Source: Lolium rigidum (Eukaryota > Streptophyta > Magnoliopsida > Poales > Poaceae). From it: a stretch of 64,000 nucleotides of DNA. The translations under genes were made by a program, and so were the position numbers. The notes below the pieces were generated by a model. That model was given only the letters and a program-made list of their open reading frames with translations, was not told the DNA's origin and did not search any database. Positions 11,441 to 24,009 of the stretch are shown here, one piece after another (the stretch's first letter is position 1; every line of letters begins with the position of its first letter). The stretch covers positions 263,757,687 through 263,821,686 of the forward strand of contig NC_061510.1 of assembly GCF_022539505.1 (NCBI RefSeq), given 5' to 3'.

Positions 11441-13616
11441 TGTAGCACCCTACCTTTTAATAAAGGTAAGATACCTGTGTATAGTGCTATTCCCGGGATC
11501 ACTGATAGCACACACATTACAAAATATAGTAATCATTGAAATAGTATCAAATTACTACATCTTTGATCCAAAGGGTAAAATAAAACCTTACAAATTGCAT
11601 AGTCACATGGACTAGCTCAACAATATTCAGAACATACACGCAGAAAGTAAGTCATCAATGAGCCTTCATCTTCTTCATGTGCCACGAGCAATCATGTTGG
11701 AATGTAGACTCGAGATCCTACCACGTACTTCTCCTCAGAAAATCCTGCACGTTTGAATATGCAGCCCCACGAATGGAGGTCAGTACAATGATGTACTAGC
11801 AAATGACACTTGTATGGTGGCAGTTTTGGGCATGACTATCTACATGATATTTGACAAGTGGAGTTTAGGCAAATTTGCATAAAGCCAATTTTATCCTACA
11901 TTTTATTTCAAAACAAAATATTTTACAAAACTCATAATGATGTCATAAACAGTATCATGGTTACATCTCCCATGTACTATCCGATAGTTGCTACTCAAAT
12001 TTTAACTTATTCAGAAAAGGTGATGAGATTCTTCCGTACATTCCCTTGCCTAGAAGCTCAAATTGTCCATAACCGGGGACACGGCTAAGATCTTAGATTT
12101 AACTCTCGAGAGGTTGTGCACTTTCACCTTACGACCCACCCTTCCCAAGAGAAGAAATGAGACAAGATCTTTCAGAAGGAGGCTTCGACCATAACTAGCT
12201 AGACCCGTTCCCGTTGGGTTGCAAGCCCCATCATCATGTCTAGCAACAAGTTTGGCCTCACTACTTACTTAATCCCGGCAGAGCCCATAATACCATAAGG
12301 CTGCACTGGAAGCTAACTAAAACATGGACGACATAGTAATCTCTTTAATCCTGGGTGGCCATCCACAAGTGAAACTCACAGGCTTAGAACCATTACAGAT
12401 AATAAACCCCCGCACGATCCCCTGGTGAAAACCAGAGGTGCAGTCTAGAGCAACCACTATTCAACCGCGCACTCTCAGGCACCCACCTGCCACTCGGTTA
12501 CTCCGAGGTCGGAGCCCTGAGCAGCCGCCCACCACTCAAACAATCCACCCAGGTGATTCATTAAGGTTGTTAATTTTCACTTTTCAAACCATCACAATCG
12601 AAACAATGAAATAACATTTGGCATTTGATGTTGCAGAGCAAAAATAAAGTATCCTATCAACAGGTTCAGGAGTAGCTACACACTACTAGGGTTTGCTAAG
12701 CATAGCATAATATTTTACTTTGAAAACAGAATCCTACCATGCATGCTAGTTTCAAAACACTAATGCATAATTAAAATAAGTAGGATTTGAGTGTCACTTG
12801 CCTTTTCGGTAATCGAAGCGCGTTCACTTCTCTTAATCAAAATACGTGCCTCTCCGTACAACTATAACATAGAATATAGCACAACATAAACACACCATTC
12901 AACAACAACAACAAAAATAAACAAACATTCGATATGAACAATCATAGACATGCATGCATGCTATGCACCAATTACTTTCACCAGATAATTAGTGTGTAGG
13001 TGTTGTATTAGGTGTTCTCTGATATGTGCAATGTTAATAAAGTATTCTGGACATTTAAATTGATTTAGAAAAACCATTAATCGAGTATCTACTTAACATA
13101 CACAATCTTATTAATTAGCTACCGCAAGATTTACGTTTAGTAGAAATATAAACTTGAGTTCCCTGGATATGTTACAGTAGTACAAGATTAGAGCAATTGG
13201 AATTATCCAAAAACGATTTATAGAATTTGAATTATCTTCGAATTACTGATTCGGATAGATTTTACTAAAGCAAGTTTGTGCACGTATCAAAGTTGTACAA
13301 CTCCTATACCAAGTTGAAGTACATGTTCTGAGGATTCCAGAAAGTACAAAATCATCAAATTTGGACCAGTAGATTATTTTATACAATTTTTATAGTGCAC
13401 AAAAGTCAATTTCTCTATTTGAATTACAATGCGAAATCTAACACAGTACCTACACCATATTACTGCATAAACGTGTAGTACATACTGTAAGCTTTCCAAA
13501 ACTATAAAGTTTGTAAAATTTGTCCCTACGGTTGATTTTATACGGATTTTTCAAGGTGTGCAACAAATCTGAGATTTAAATTTCGAATTTAAAACGTGTT
13601 TGACTAAAGCTGACTG

Positions 13617-13700
13617 TATAGTTGACCGCTGACTGTACTGCTGACTGTACCGCTGACTGTACTGCTGACCGTACCGCTGACTGCAGTTTGACTTTGACCT
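13617..13700. repeat. 12-bp tandem array with TTGAC cores, left LTR of D
   Basis: About six units of GCTGACTGTACC type, flanked by GTTGACC, TTTGACTTTGACC and GTTGAC. TTGAC is the core of WRKY W-boxes. TGATGTCATGATGATGTCA follows at 13718-13736. Confidence 0.65.
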
Positions 13701-14398
13701 GACTGAGTTGACTATGCTGATGTCATGATGATGTCATAAAGTTGACAGAAAAATTTGCTCAGATGGAAAAACTTTCTACATCAAAGTTGTATAGAATTAA
13801 TAGATCTATCTAACGCACAAATTACTTTTCACAACGGATTAATGTGTTTGACAAGATCTGGATTATACCTTATAAGATCTGAATTTTGCAACACGATTTT
13901 CTCCTTGCTCGGTGAACGAAACAAGGTGAAACTTGCGGCAATTGAAAGATCTTGACGAGAGGAACAACTTCCGTGTTGAGGTCATGACGATTCGAGATCG
14001 TTTTGAAACTCGATTTGGCTCCGGTTGACTCGAAATAGATCTGTAGATGAGTGACAAATTGGTACTTCAAATCGAAAAACTTTCAACATGAAAGTTGTAG
14101 AGGATGATCAGATCTAGATACTCACCAAAGGAATTTGGATTTCGTGGAACGAGCACGAACTAATTGAAGATTCCCTTTGTCAGGTCTGACACCTTGCGAT
14201 GCGAAATTATCCATGTATGGTGGATGAAAAGAGATGAGATTGGTCGGGATTGAAAGATCTCGACGAAATCTACAACTTTCGTGTAGAGCCCGAAGCGATT
14301 CGAGATAGTTTTGGTGATCAAATCAACGAGTTAAGATTTCGTTGATGTAGGATTTCGAGAGGAGGAAAGGGAAAACGAAACTGCGGTCTGGTGGAGAG

Positions 14399-14407
14399 TT
14401 TATATAG
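14399..14407 (-). promoter_or_regulatory. TATA box of element D, left LTR
   Basis: Minus-strand CTATATAAA within GGTCTATATAAACTC; the same motif is at 20001-20009 in the right LTR. Confidence 0.6.
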
Positions 14408-15259
14408 ACCATAGGTCGGTGGAAAAGGTGGGGCTCGAAGTTAGGAACGCGTAGAAACAAACGGATCTAAATTCGGAGTTGTGTAGCTCAAGAAAACTGC
14501 GTTTAAGTGGAGATAAGTTTTATAAACACGGATTTTTCGTTCCTCTACTGAACCGATCGATGGATGGTGGCTGGGCTCGGTCGGCCGGGTGGGCTTGGCC
14601 TGGCCGCCTGCTGTTGGGCCGTTCGGTCCGGCTGGCCGGCCCGTTTTCTTTTTTTTCTTTCTTTTTTCTTTTTCCTTTACTTGTTTCTTTTGTAAAATGA
14701 GTTTCGTAATTCCGATTTGAGTGAAACAAATTTCTACGGGTTTGTAAAATTATATTGCTCAGTATAGGGTAACATAAAAACTTAAATTTTATAAATTATT
14801 ATTTTATATCATTTTATTACTACTATGCCATTATGGCTATATGTGAATAGTTTCAACATACACATACCAAACATGTTTACAAAAATTTGTAAAAGTAAAA
14901 ATAGTGTTTTAGGACAACAAGGAACCTGTTTAAAATATATTTGTGAAAAATAAAATAATAATTATTTGCACTTGGCTTAAATGGCAACTTTGGCAATATT
15001 TTGCAAATAGAGTTTTCTAACGTTTTGTTTTCTCAAATAAGAATGCATTAAGGATTTTGAAAACCTTGAAACAAAGATATATTTGATTTTGAATACTTTG
15101 AAACCAAAGTTTTTTTTGAAAACACTATTTTGAAATTAATTAGTAAATAACTTTAAAAAGTTTTTATTCTTTGTGAATTTTCAATCAAGTTCAATCAATC
15201 AAGCATTAAATTAAATTTTATTTTACATTCCGAAGTTTAGAAAATTTCGGGATGTGACA

Positions 15260-17038
15260 GACTACCACCCTTAAAAGAAATCTCGTCCTCGAGATTTGAG
15301 AAAGGCTAGAAAGAAAAAGGTTTGGGTTAACGTCTTCTAATAGGTTCTTGCTCACTATTGCTTTCTTTTCAAACATCCCCGAGGAGATTTCGAAAGTTAT
15401 CCTTGGGCTTTGAAAACGTTACACTAAATCATATGCGGTCATGCCATCAATTGTATCCAATCTTATGACGGTACTCATCTCTTGGGCATTATCCTAAGTA
15501 TACTCATGGGGAACTCCTTGTGGTACCTTCTCCAAGTACCATCTCATGCGGTATCTGGTGTAAATCCATAATCTAAGGGTACGGCTTCTACCACCCTTAA
15601 AAGTGACTTTCGTTAGGTAGTCTTAGGTCCTGGGTTTAGGCTAAGCTAATCTTGGTTATGGCTTGGCACATCCGAGGATATGACTTGACCTCAGGTCATA
15701 TTTTGAAACATCTATGGCTTAGGGCTTCTGAGTTAAATCCAATAGGCGATTATTTATTCCCATATAGTGAACAACATATCTCTTCAAGGTTAGTCGAATA
15801 GGTTTCCTTCATATTAGGGTTTCTAATCCAAATGGTTGGTTGTTGAACAATTTTCGATATTGATGGGTTATTCCTTGGGTCTATCGGGAGACTAAGATGA
15901 GCAACTTCATAACATCCTTCATCCTTTGTATGTTGGTGTCTCCGACAACTTTCCACCACTCTTCACCTAGTGGCTAGATCTTCAAACTAAACGTAGTCCT
16001 ATGCTTGGCAGCACTTGCCTACTATAAGGGTATAATATTTATTCATCCTAAGGTTCAGGTTTATCAACGATGTCTCACTTGTAGGTTTGTCTCTCTAGAT
16101 TTACCATTCCTCATAACAAGGGCGAACAATATGAGTAGTCGCCATGGGGGCCAATCCATGTCGCACCCAATCATTTTCTTTTTTTCAGTTTGGTATATCT
16201 CGTTTCTAACACTAGGTCAACCTCACAAGTTTGATAAAAAAAAATTCCATGGAGAATTGAATTAATGTTTCAATCGCTATTAATGAACTATTTTGAAAAC
16301 ATTTCTATCGATCCCTAGCTAGGGTTTTGTGGAACTCCTACTCTACTCTTCTTCATCTTGATAGGAAATATCAAGGCTGTTTTCACTACTGTTGTCTTCA
16401 TGGCGAGTTGCCGAGAAAACATTCTCTGGGTTGGGTATAGATGAGAATAGATAGAAAGGTCTAAAGAAGATTTCTACCCAAACACAACAGATCATGGCAA
16501 AACATCTTACAAACAACATCTAACAAGCATCCAGCAACATGTTTCAAACACAAACAAACTAGTATGGTCATACCTCAATTTGGTAAGATCAATACTTTCT
16601 AACGCTAGCGTTGTTTCAATAAAGAGAGAGTTAATGGTGGTCTGGTCTATTTATCGCTTTGGAAGTTTCAAGTTTCTATTTTACTCCTTCGGTGTATCTT
16701 CATGTGTTGCGCATCGAAGTCTTTCTTCAAGCTCTTCATTGGTCTCCCATGCAACACTTCTTGCAGAGTCGAAGAATATCACTTGAAGCATCAGTTCCAA
16801 ACTTCAGGCTCACGGTCTTCATCGGTCCTTTTTGATAGTTTTGATAAGGGGTCATCTAAAGAAAGGAGGAAAACAATTTTGAAGATGGAATAGATGAGAA
16901 TACAAGAGGTTCCAAAATCCAAACATCTTTTTGGATTGAAAATAGGATTAGACACAGTTTTCATTCTAGGGCCTTCCTATTTCTAATCCAAACCTAGGAT
17001 CTCGATCCTACAGGCAACACTATGCTCTGATACCATTC
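15260..17038 (-). other. Internal region of element D, no coding sequence
   Basis: 1.8 kb with only short frames (longest near 16005-16265). None resembles gag or pol. It has the polypurine/pol-tail remnant at 15260-15297 and the PBS at 17024-17035. Confidence 0.75.
17024..17035 (-). other. Primer binding site of element D (initiator tRNA-Met)
   Basis: Minus-strand TGGTATCAGAGC, 3 bases inside the 5' LTR end (17039). This fixes the orientation of D. Confidence 0.9.
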
Positions 17039-20000
17039 TGTAGCACCCTACCTTTTAATAAAGGTAAGATACCTGTGTATAGTGCTATTCCCGGGATCAC
17101 TGATAGCACACACATTACAAAATATAGTAATCATTGAAATAGTATCAAATTACTACATCTTTGATCCAAAGGGTAAAGTAAAACCTTACAAATTGCATAG
17201 TCACATGGACTAGCTCAACAATATTCAGAACATACACAGCAGAAAGTAAGTCATCAATGAGCCTTCATCTTCTTCATGTGCCACGAGCAGATCATGTTGG
17301 AATGTAGACTCGAGATCCTACCACGTACTTCTCCTCAGAAAATCCTGCACGTTTGAATATGGAGCCCCACGAATGGAGGTCAGTACAATGATGTACTGGC
17401 AAATGACACTTGTATGGTGGCAGTTTTGGGCATGACTATCTACATGATATTTGGCAAGTGGAGTTTAGGCAAATTTGCATAAAGCCAATTTTATCCTACA
17501 TTTTATTTCAAAACAAAATATTTTACAAAACTCATAATGATGTCATAAACAAGTATCATGGTTACATCTCCCATGTACTATCCAGAACTGAGTTGCTACT
17601 CAAATTTTAACTTATTCAGAAAAGGTGATGAGATTCTTCCGTACATTCCCTTGCCTAGAAGCTCAAATTGTCCATAATCGGGGACACGGCTAAGATCTTA
17701 GATTTAACTCTCGAGAGGTTGTGCACTTTCACCTTACGACCCACCCTTCCCAAGAGAAGAAATGAGACAAGATCTTTCAGAAGGAGGCTTCGAACATAAC
17801 TAGCTAGACCCGTTCCCGTTGGGTTGCAAGCCCCATCATCATGTCTAGCAACAAGTTTGGCCTCACTACTTACTTAATCCCGGCAGAGCCCATAATACCA
17901 TAAGGCTGCACTGGAAGCTAACTAAAACATGGACGACATAGTAATCTCTTTAATCCTGGGTGGCCATCCACAAGTGAAACTCACAGGCTTAGAACCATTA
18001 CAGATAATAAACCCCCGCACGATCCCCTGGTGAAAACCAGAGGTGCGGTCTAGAGCAACCACTATTCAACTGCGCACTCTCAGGCACCCACCTGCCACTG
18101 GTTACTCCAGGGTCGGAGCCCTGAGCAGCCGCCCACCACTCAAACAATCCACCCAGGTGATTCATTAAGGTTGTTAATTTTCACTTTTCAAACCATCACA
18201 ATCGAAACAATGAAATAACATTTGGCATTTGATGTTGCGAGCAAAAATAAAGTATCCTATCAACAGAGTTCGGGAGTAGCTACACACTACTAGGGTTTGC
18301 TAAGCATAGCATAATATTTTACTTTGAAAACAAAATCCTACCATGCATGCTAGTTTCAAAACACTAATGCATAATTAAAATAAGTAGGATTTGAGTGTCA
18401 CTTGCCTTTTCGGTAATCGAAGTGCGTTCACTTCTCTTAATCAAAAGACGTGCCTCTCCGTACAACTATAACATAGAATATAGCACAACATAAACACACC
18501 ATTCAACAACAACAACAACAAAAATAAACAAACATTCGATATGAACAATCATAGACATGCATGCATGCTATGCACCAATTACTTTCACCAGATAAGTAGT
18601 GTGTAGGTGTTGTATTAGGTGTTCTCTGATATGTGCAATATTAATAAAGTATTCTGGACATTTAAATTGATTTAGAAAAACCATTAATCGAGTATCTACT
18701 TAACATACACAATCTTATTAATTAGCTACCGCAAGATTTACGTTTAGTAGAAATATAAACTTGAGTTCCCTGGATATGTTACAGTAGTACAAGATTAGAG
18801 CAATTGGAATTATCCAAAAACGATTTATAGAATTTGAATTATCTTCGAATTACCGATTCGGATAGATTTTACTAAAGCAAGTTTGTGCACGTATCAAAGT
18901 TGTACAACTCCTATACCAAGTTGAAGTACATGTTCTGAGGATTCCAGAAAGTACAAAATCATCAAATTTGGACCAGTAGATTATTTTATACAATTTTTAT
19001 AGTGCACAAAAGTCAATTTCTCTATTTGAATTAGAATGCGAAATCTAACACAGTACCTACACCATATTACTGCATAAACGTGTAGTACATACTGTAAGCT
19101 TTCCAAAACTATAAAGTTTGTAAAATTTGTCCCTACGGTTGATTTTATACGGATTTTTCAATGTGTGCAACAAATCTGAGATTTAAATTTCGAATTTAAA
19201 ACGTGTTTGATTAAAGCTGACTCTATAGTTGACCGCTGATCGTATCTGCTGACTGTACCGCTGACTGTACTGCTGACCGTATCGCTGACTGCAGTTTGAC
19301 TTTGACCGGACTGAGTTGACTATGCTGATGTCATGATGATGTCATAAAGTTGACAGAAAAAAATTTGCTCAGATGGAAAAACTTTCTACATCAAAGTTGT
19401 ATAGAATTAATAGATCTATCTAACGCACAAATTACTTTTCACAACGGATTAATGTGTTTGACAAGATCTGGGTTATACCTTATAAGATCTGAATCTTGCA
19501 ACACGATTTTTTCCTTGCTCGGTGAACGAAACAGGGTGAAACTTGCGGCAATTGAAAGATCTTGACGAGAGGAACAACTTCCGTGTTGAGGTCATGACGA
19601 TTCGAGATCGTTTTGAAACTCGATTTGGCTCCGGTTGACTCGAAATAGATCTGTAGATGAGTGACAAATTGGTACTTCAAATCGAAAAACTTTCAACATG
19701 AAAGTTGTAGAGGATGATCATACTCACCAAAGAAATTTGGATTTCGTGGAACGAGCACGAACTAATTGAAGATTCCCTTTGTCAGGTCTGACACCTTGCG
19801 ATGCGAAATTATCCGTGTATGGTGGATGAAAAGAGATGAGATTGGTCGGGATTGAAAGATCTCGACGAGATCTACAACTTTCGTGTAGAGCCCGAAGCGA
19901 TTCGAGATAGTTTTGGTGGTCAAATCAACGAGTTAAGATTTCGTTGATGTAGGATTTCGAGAGGAGGAAAGGGAAAACGAAACTGCGGTCTGGTGGAGAG

Positions 20001-20851
20001 TTTATATAGACCATAGGTCGGTGCAAAAGGTGGGGCTCGAAGTTAGGAACGCGTAGAAACAAACGGATCTGAATTCGGAGTTGTGTAGCTCAAGAAAACT
20101 GCGTTTAAGTGAAGATAAGTTTTATAAACACGGATTTTTCGTTCCTCTACTGAACCGATCGATGGATGGTGGCTGGGCTCGGTCGGCCGGGTGGGCTTGG
20201 CCTGGCCGCGTGCTGTTGGGCCGTTCGGTCCGGCTGGCCGGCCCGTTTTCTTTTTTTTTCTTTTTCCTTTACTTGTTTCTTTTGTAAAATGAGTTTCGTA
20301 ATTCCGATTTAAGTGAAACAAATTTCTACGGGTTTGTAAAATTATATTGCTCAGTATAGGATAACATAAAAACTTAAATTTTATAAATTATTATTTTATA
20401 TCATTTTATTACTACTATGCCATTATGGCTATATGTGAATAGTTTCAACATACACATACCAAACATGTTTATAAAAATTTGTAAAAGTAAAAATAGTGTT
20501 TTAGGACAACAAGGAACCTGTTTAAAATCTATTTGTGAAAAATAAAATAATAATTATTTGCACTTGGCTTAAATGGCAACTTTGGCAATATTTTGCAAAT
20601 AGAGTTTTCTAACGTTTTGTTTTCTCAAATAAGAATGCATTAAGGATTTTGAAAACCTTGAAACAAAGATATATTTGATTTTGAATACTTTGAAACCAAA
20701 GTTTTTATTGAAAACACTATTTTGAAATTAATTAGTAAATAACTTTAAAAAGTTTTTATTCTTTGTGAATTTTCAATCAAGTTCAATCAATCAAGCATTA
20801 AATTAAATTTTATTTTACATTCCGAAATTTAGAAAATTCCGGGATGTGACA
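17039..20851 (-). repeat. 5' LTR of element D
   Basis: 3,813 bp, the partner of 11441-15259, with the same TG...CA ends. The 12-bp array is at 19228-19300 and has its own substitutions. Confidence 0.92.
20001..20009 (-). promoter_or_regulatory. TATA box of element D, right (5') LTR
   Basis: Minus-strand CTATATAAA. This copy would be the one driving element transcription. Confidence 0.6.
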
Positions 20852-20856
20852 CCAGG

Positions 20857-22896
20857 CACCTCTGAAGTTCATAGAAAGACTAGAAGTAAGGATTGTCAAA
20901 GATAAAAGCATCAAAGTTATACCACAGCTGATCATATTTTGGGACAAGCATATTATACTAAGAATGACAGTCATGCTCTCAAGAAGGTGCTCAAAGAAAG
21001 GATGGTGACTCAACATAAAAGTAAAAGATTGACCCTTCGCAGAGGGAAGCAGTGATTAACATGTGCTAGAGCTTTTCATTTTTCAAAGACAGAAATAAAA
21101 TTATTTTGAGAGGTGTTTGTTGTTGTCAACGAATGATAGTGGGTACTCTAACCACCTGGCCAACCAGACTCTCAAGAGCGGCTTCCATGAAGGACGTTAT
21201 CTCTACCAGCAAGGTAGATCATCCCTCTTCTCTTTTGTTTACACATGTATTTTAGTTTCATAATGGATGACACTCCCCCCAACCTTTGCTTACACAAGCC
21301 ATGGCTAACCGAATCCTCGGGTGCCTTCCAACATTCACATACCATGGGGAAGTGTCTATTTGCAGGTTAAGTTGCTTACCGATGAATCGAGCAAAACACG
21401 TGAAGAGAATTATTAATGAAGGTTGATTAATTGGGGCTGGGAACCCCGTTGCCGGCTCTTTTTGCAAAATTATTGGATAAGCGGATGTGCCACTAGTCCA
21501 TTGGTGAAAGTCTGTCCGGAGTAAATGACAAGGTTGAAAGATAAAACACCACATATTTCCTCATGAGCTATAAAACATTAACACAAATTGAGAAGTAGTT
21601 TGAAGGTTTAAAGGTAGCACATGAGAATTTACTTGGAATGGTTTGAAATGCCATGCATAGGTATTTATGGTGGACACTTTGGAACAACTTGGTTTTCAGG
21701 TGTTTGGAAGCACGAGCAGCGTTCCCGCTCAGTACAAGTGGAGGTTAGCAATAGACTGGGAAGCGACAATCAAGAGAGCAATAACTGTCATAATCATGCT
21801 TGCGACAAAATAAAATTAACGGAGGCATAAAAGTGATACAAGAACTACGAAGCAAAGTAAATCATCGAGGCTTAATTGACTTTTGTTTAGTCATATGCAT
21901 GCGTGAGCATGTGCCAAGTCGATTCGAGTGAATTATTCAGAGGAGGATACCACAATGTCATACCGATCTATGAATAAAACAATGCAAGCAAATATTCATG
22001 ACATGCTACTCATTATTAATAGATTGGAACTAATCATGAGAGATCATAAACTACTAGACTTTCATTAAATGACATATACCTCACATGAACCAACTAAGCA
22101 TGCTCACATGGATGAGTATATGTACAAAAATGAAAACAAATAGAGTTCATACCAGCCTCTCACCACAGTCAAATTGCCATAGATCGTCATTATTGCCTTT
22201 CACTTGTGCAGCTTGAATAATAATATGGAATGAAACCAAGCTCCAACCACCGGAGACCTCTGAACTCCCTAATGAACTTTACAAAACCAAAGAAGAACAA
22301 CAAATATTTTTGGTGTTTTCGGGTTAGAAACAAGAACAAAAGGAGACAAGCAAACAAAGCAAAATCTTTTTGGATTTTCTCATAGCAAACTAAAGATAGC
22401 AAATAAAGTAAAATAAGAGCAAAGAACCAAATAAACAAATGGTGAAGAGAAACAACAGAAATATTTTTTGTCTTTTTGTGTTTTAGGAAAGAAACAAAAC
22501 AAAAACAAGAGAATGCAAACTAGCAGAAACACAGAAAGGCACGATGGCAGAAATCTGCCAAAACCTGACAGCAGTACAGAAATCGAATTTAACAAAAATC
22601 TTCTGTTGCTCAGTTCAAAAAGTGTTCAACTAATGAAAGTTATATAACAACCTGGGGCACATGCTCAAAAAATTTTCAACTCAAAATAACGTTCTGGCTG
22701 TGCGCACGAATTTTTTTGGTAACAGCCCAGAATCTGTTTTTGGACAGCACTTCCCCAAATATCATCTCCCTCTCATTAGAAAACCACTCTAAGAAACTAA
22801 ATAAGTATGTAGAAGTATCCAGCAACCATAATATGCAAAGAATGAGTGATGCTGGTATACCTCCCCCCAAGCTTAGGCTTTTGGCCTAAGTGGAGT
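20857..22896 (-). other. 3' noncoding region of element C, main part
   Basis: 2 kb without a credible gene. A block at about 21000-21560 is homologous to 47620-48024 and 56289-56520 in element A, showing a 3' module shared between families. A hairpin CTTAGGCTTTTGGCCTAAG (22872-22890) sits just after the ORF2 stop. Confidence 0.7.
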
Positions 22897-24009
22897 TCAT
22901 TCCCATGGTCCCCATGAAGTGGTGTCTCCGTAGTATGACGAAGAACGACCCGGTTCTGGGTATGTGCTGGAAGAAGCAACAGGGTACGTGACGGTGTAGT
23001 CGTAGGAGGGCTCAGCATCCTCGGAGTCATGTTGCTGGTGGAAGCCTTGTATCTTCAGTTGCTCATCCACCTCCTCCTTAGAGCGCGACCATGGTTTCCT
23101 GTCAACACTGAACAAATCTGTTTGGGGCAAGAGGACTTCCCTCTCATCCCCGTCAGCAAATAACATTCTATAGACAATATTATCCATACTAGAGTCAGCT
23201 GTAACAAATTGGTGACTCTTCATAGCAGCAATCTCTAACCTAACAGGTGGTAGTTCTACATCAGTAGGGTCAAGAGGAAGATCTAGACGTGCCAAAATAC
23301 GCGATGCAATTATTCCCCCATAAATAGGCCCCTTGTTAGACAAACGGCGAGCAACAAGAGCACCAAGATGATAAGGTGTCTCTCCAGTGAGTGCAACAAT
23401 TAAGAAAGCAAGATGATAACTAGAAATATTACTAGTGTTCTCCCTACCAAGAATGCTAGTAGCAAGGTAATAAGCAAAATACTTAATGGCGGGAAGTTGG
23501 ATGTTTCTTATCTTGCCACGCTGAATGGTGCGGCAATCGTCATTAGTGATTTCTCGATAGAGCTCCAACAAAGCCCTGGGGTTGTCCTTGATCTTCCTTG
23601 CTGTACCTACAGGGGCAATATCCAATACAGCACAAAAATCTTTCAACTTCATAGTAACAGGATTACCATAGATCTTGAATGCAACCGTCGGGTGGAAGTG
23701 CTTGTTGTTGAACTTGAAGCTCTCCACAGAGATTTTAGTGAGCATGTAGTATTGTTTCCTCTCATCCTCCATATAGGTGGTTAAACCCGCCTTTCTGACG
23801 AGAGTCAAGAAATCATCCAGCAACCCTGCATTGCTCAAAAACTTATAACATGGGAAAGGTGAAGCATTAGGGGCTCCATTGTCTTCTTCGAAGCTTGGTG
23901 CAATGACGTCCTCATTATAGGATCGTCTAATCCGAGTGGATGCCCTTGAGGGCCTCCCCGTGCTCGTCGTCTCTCTTTCGAACACCTCTCCAAAGTTGTA
24001 GTTGTCCAT
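22897..24009 (-). CDS. Intact ORF2 of Athila-like element C (Athila ORF1-like)
   Basis: A complete 370-residue frame starting MDNYNFGEVFERETT (24009). Landmarks: TSTGRPSRASTRIRRSYNED near residues 14-33, CYKFLSNAGLLDDFLTL near 51-67, RTIQRGKIRNIQLPAIKYFA near 160-180, LGRENTSNISSYHLAFL near 188-204, and KGPIYGGIIASRIL near 228-241. The C-terminus is Ser/Tyr-rich. It resembles proteins carried by Athila-group retrotransposons (Athila ORF1-like); this is from memory and unverified. No DNA-binding, protease or membrane motif is visible, and function is unknown. It sits where pol would be, 0.8 kb after gag-protease, with a noncoding leader between. A longer start at 24108 adds 33 residues that the sister copy does not support. 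The copy at 59848-60964 is frameshifted, so this one is the better reference. Confidence 0.75.
   Translation of the reverse strand: MDNYNFGEVFERETTSTGRPSRASTRIRRSYNEDVIAPSFEEDNGAPNASPFPCYKFLSNAGLLDDFLTLVRKAGLTTYMEDERKQYYMLTKISVESFKFNNKHFHPTVAFKIYGNPVTMKLKDFCAVLDIAPVGTARKIKDNPRALLELYREITNDDCRTIQRGKIRNIQLPAIKYFAYYLATSILGRENTSNISSYHLAFLIVALTGETPYHLGALVARRLSNKGPIYGGIIASRILARLDLPLDPTDVELPPVRLEIAAMKSHQFVTADSSMDNIVYRMLFADGDEREVLLPQTDLFSVDRKPWSRSKEEVDEQLKIQGFHQQHDSEDAEPSYDYTVTYPVASSSTYPEPGRSSSYYGDTTSWGPWE

Larger units (their letters stand above)
11441..15259 (-). repeat. 3' LTR of element D
   Basis: 3,819 bp. On the minus strand it begins TGTCACATCCCG and ends GGGTGCTACA. It contains a TATA box candidate (14399-14407) and the 12-bp tandem array near 13617-13690. 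The frames called in it (for example 13755-13955 and 14479-14700) recur in the other LTR and are not genes. Confidence 0.92.
11441..20851 (-). mobile_element. Large-LTR element without genes (D), chromovirus-derived
   Basis: Two LTRs of about 3.8 kb (11441-15259 and 17039-20851) enclose only 1,779 bp. A perfect duplication CCAGG flanks it (11436-11440 and 20852-20856). The PBS fits initiator tRNA-Met. The sequence beside the 3' LTR (minus strand, 15297-15260) has CTCGAGGACGAGATTTC, like the pol C-terminus/PPT zone of Tekay/Del-type chromoviruses. No gag or pol is present, so this is a large retrotransposon derivative (LARD) mobilised by a relative. The LTRs differ by scattered substitutions and small indels only. 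Confidence 0.9.

Noticed and set aside
17024..17035. Possible tRNA-Met gene fragments at TGGTATCAGAGC sites
   Set aside because: Only 12 bases match the tRNA 3' end, and each lies next to an LTR end; they are primer binding sites.
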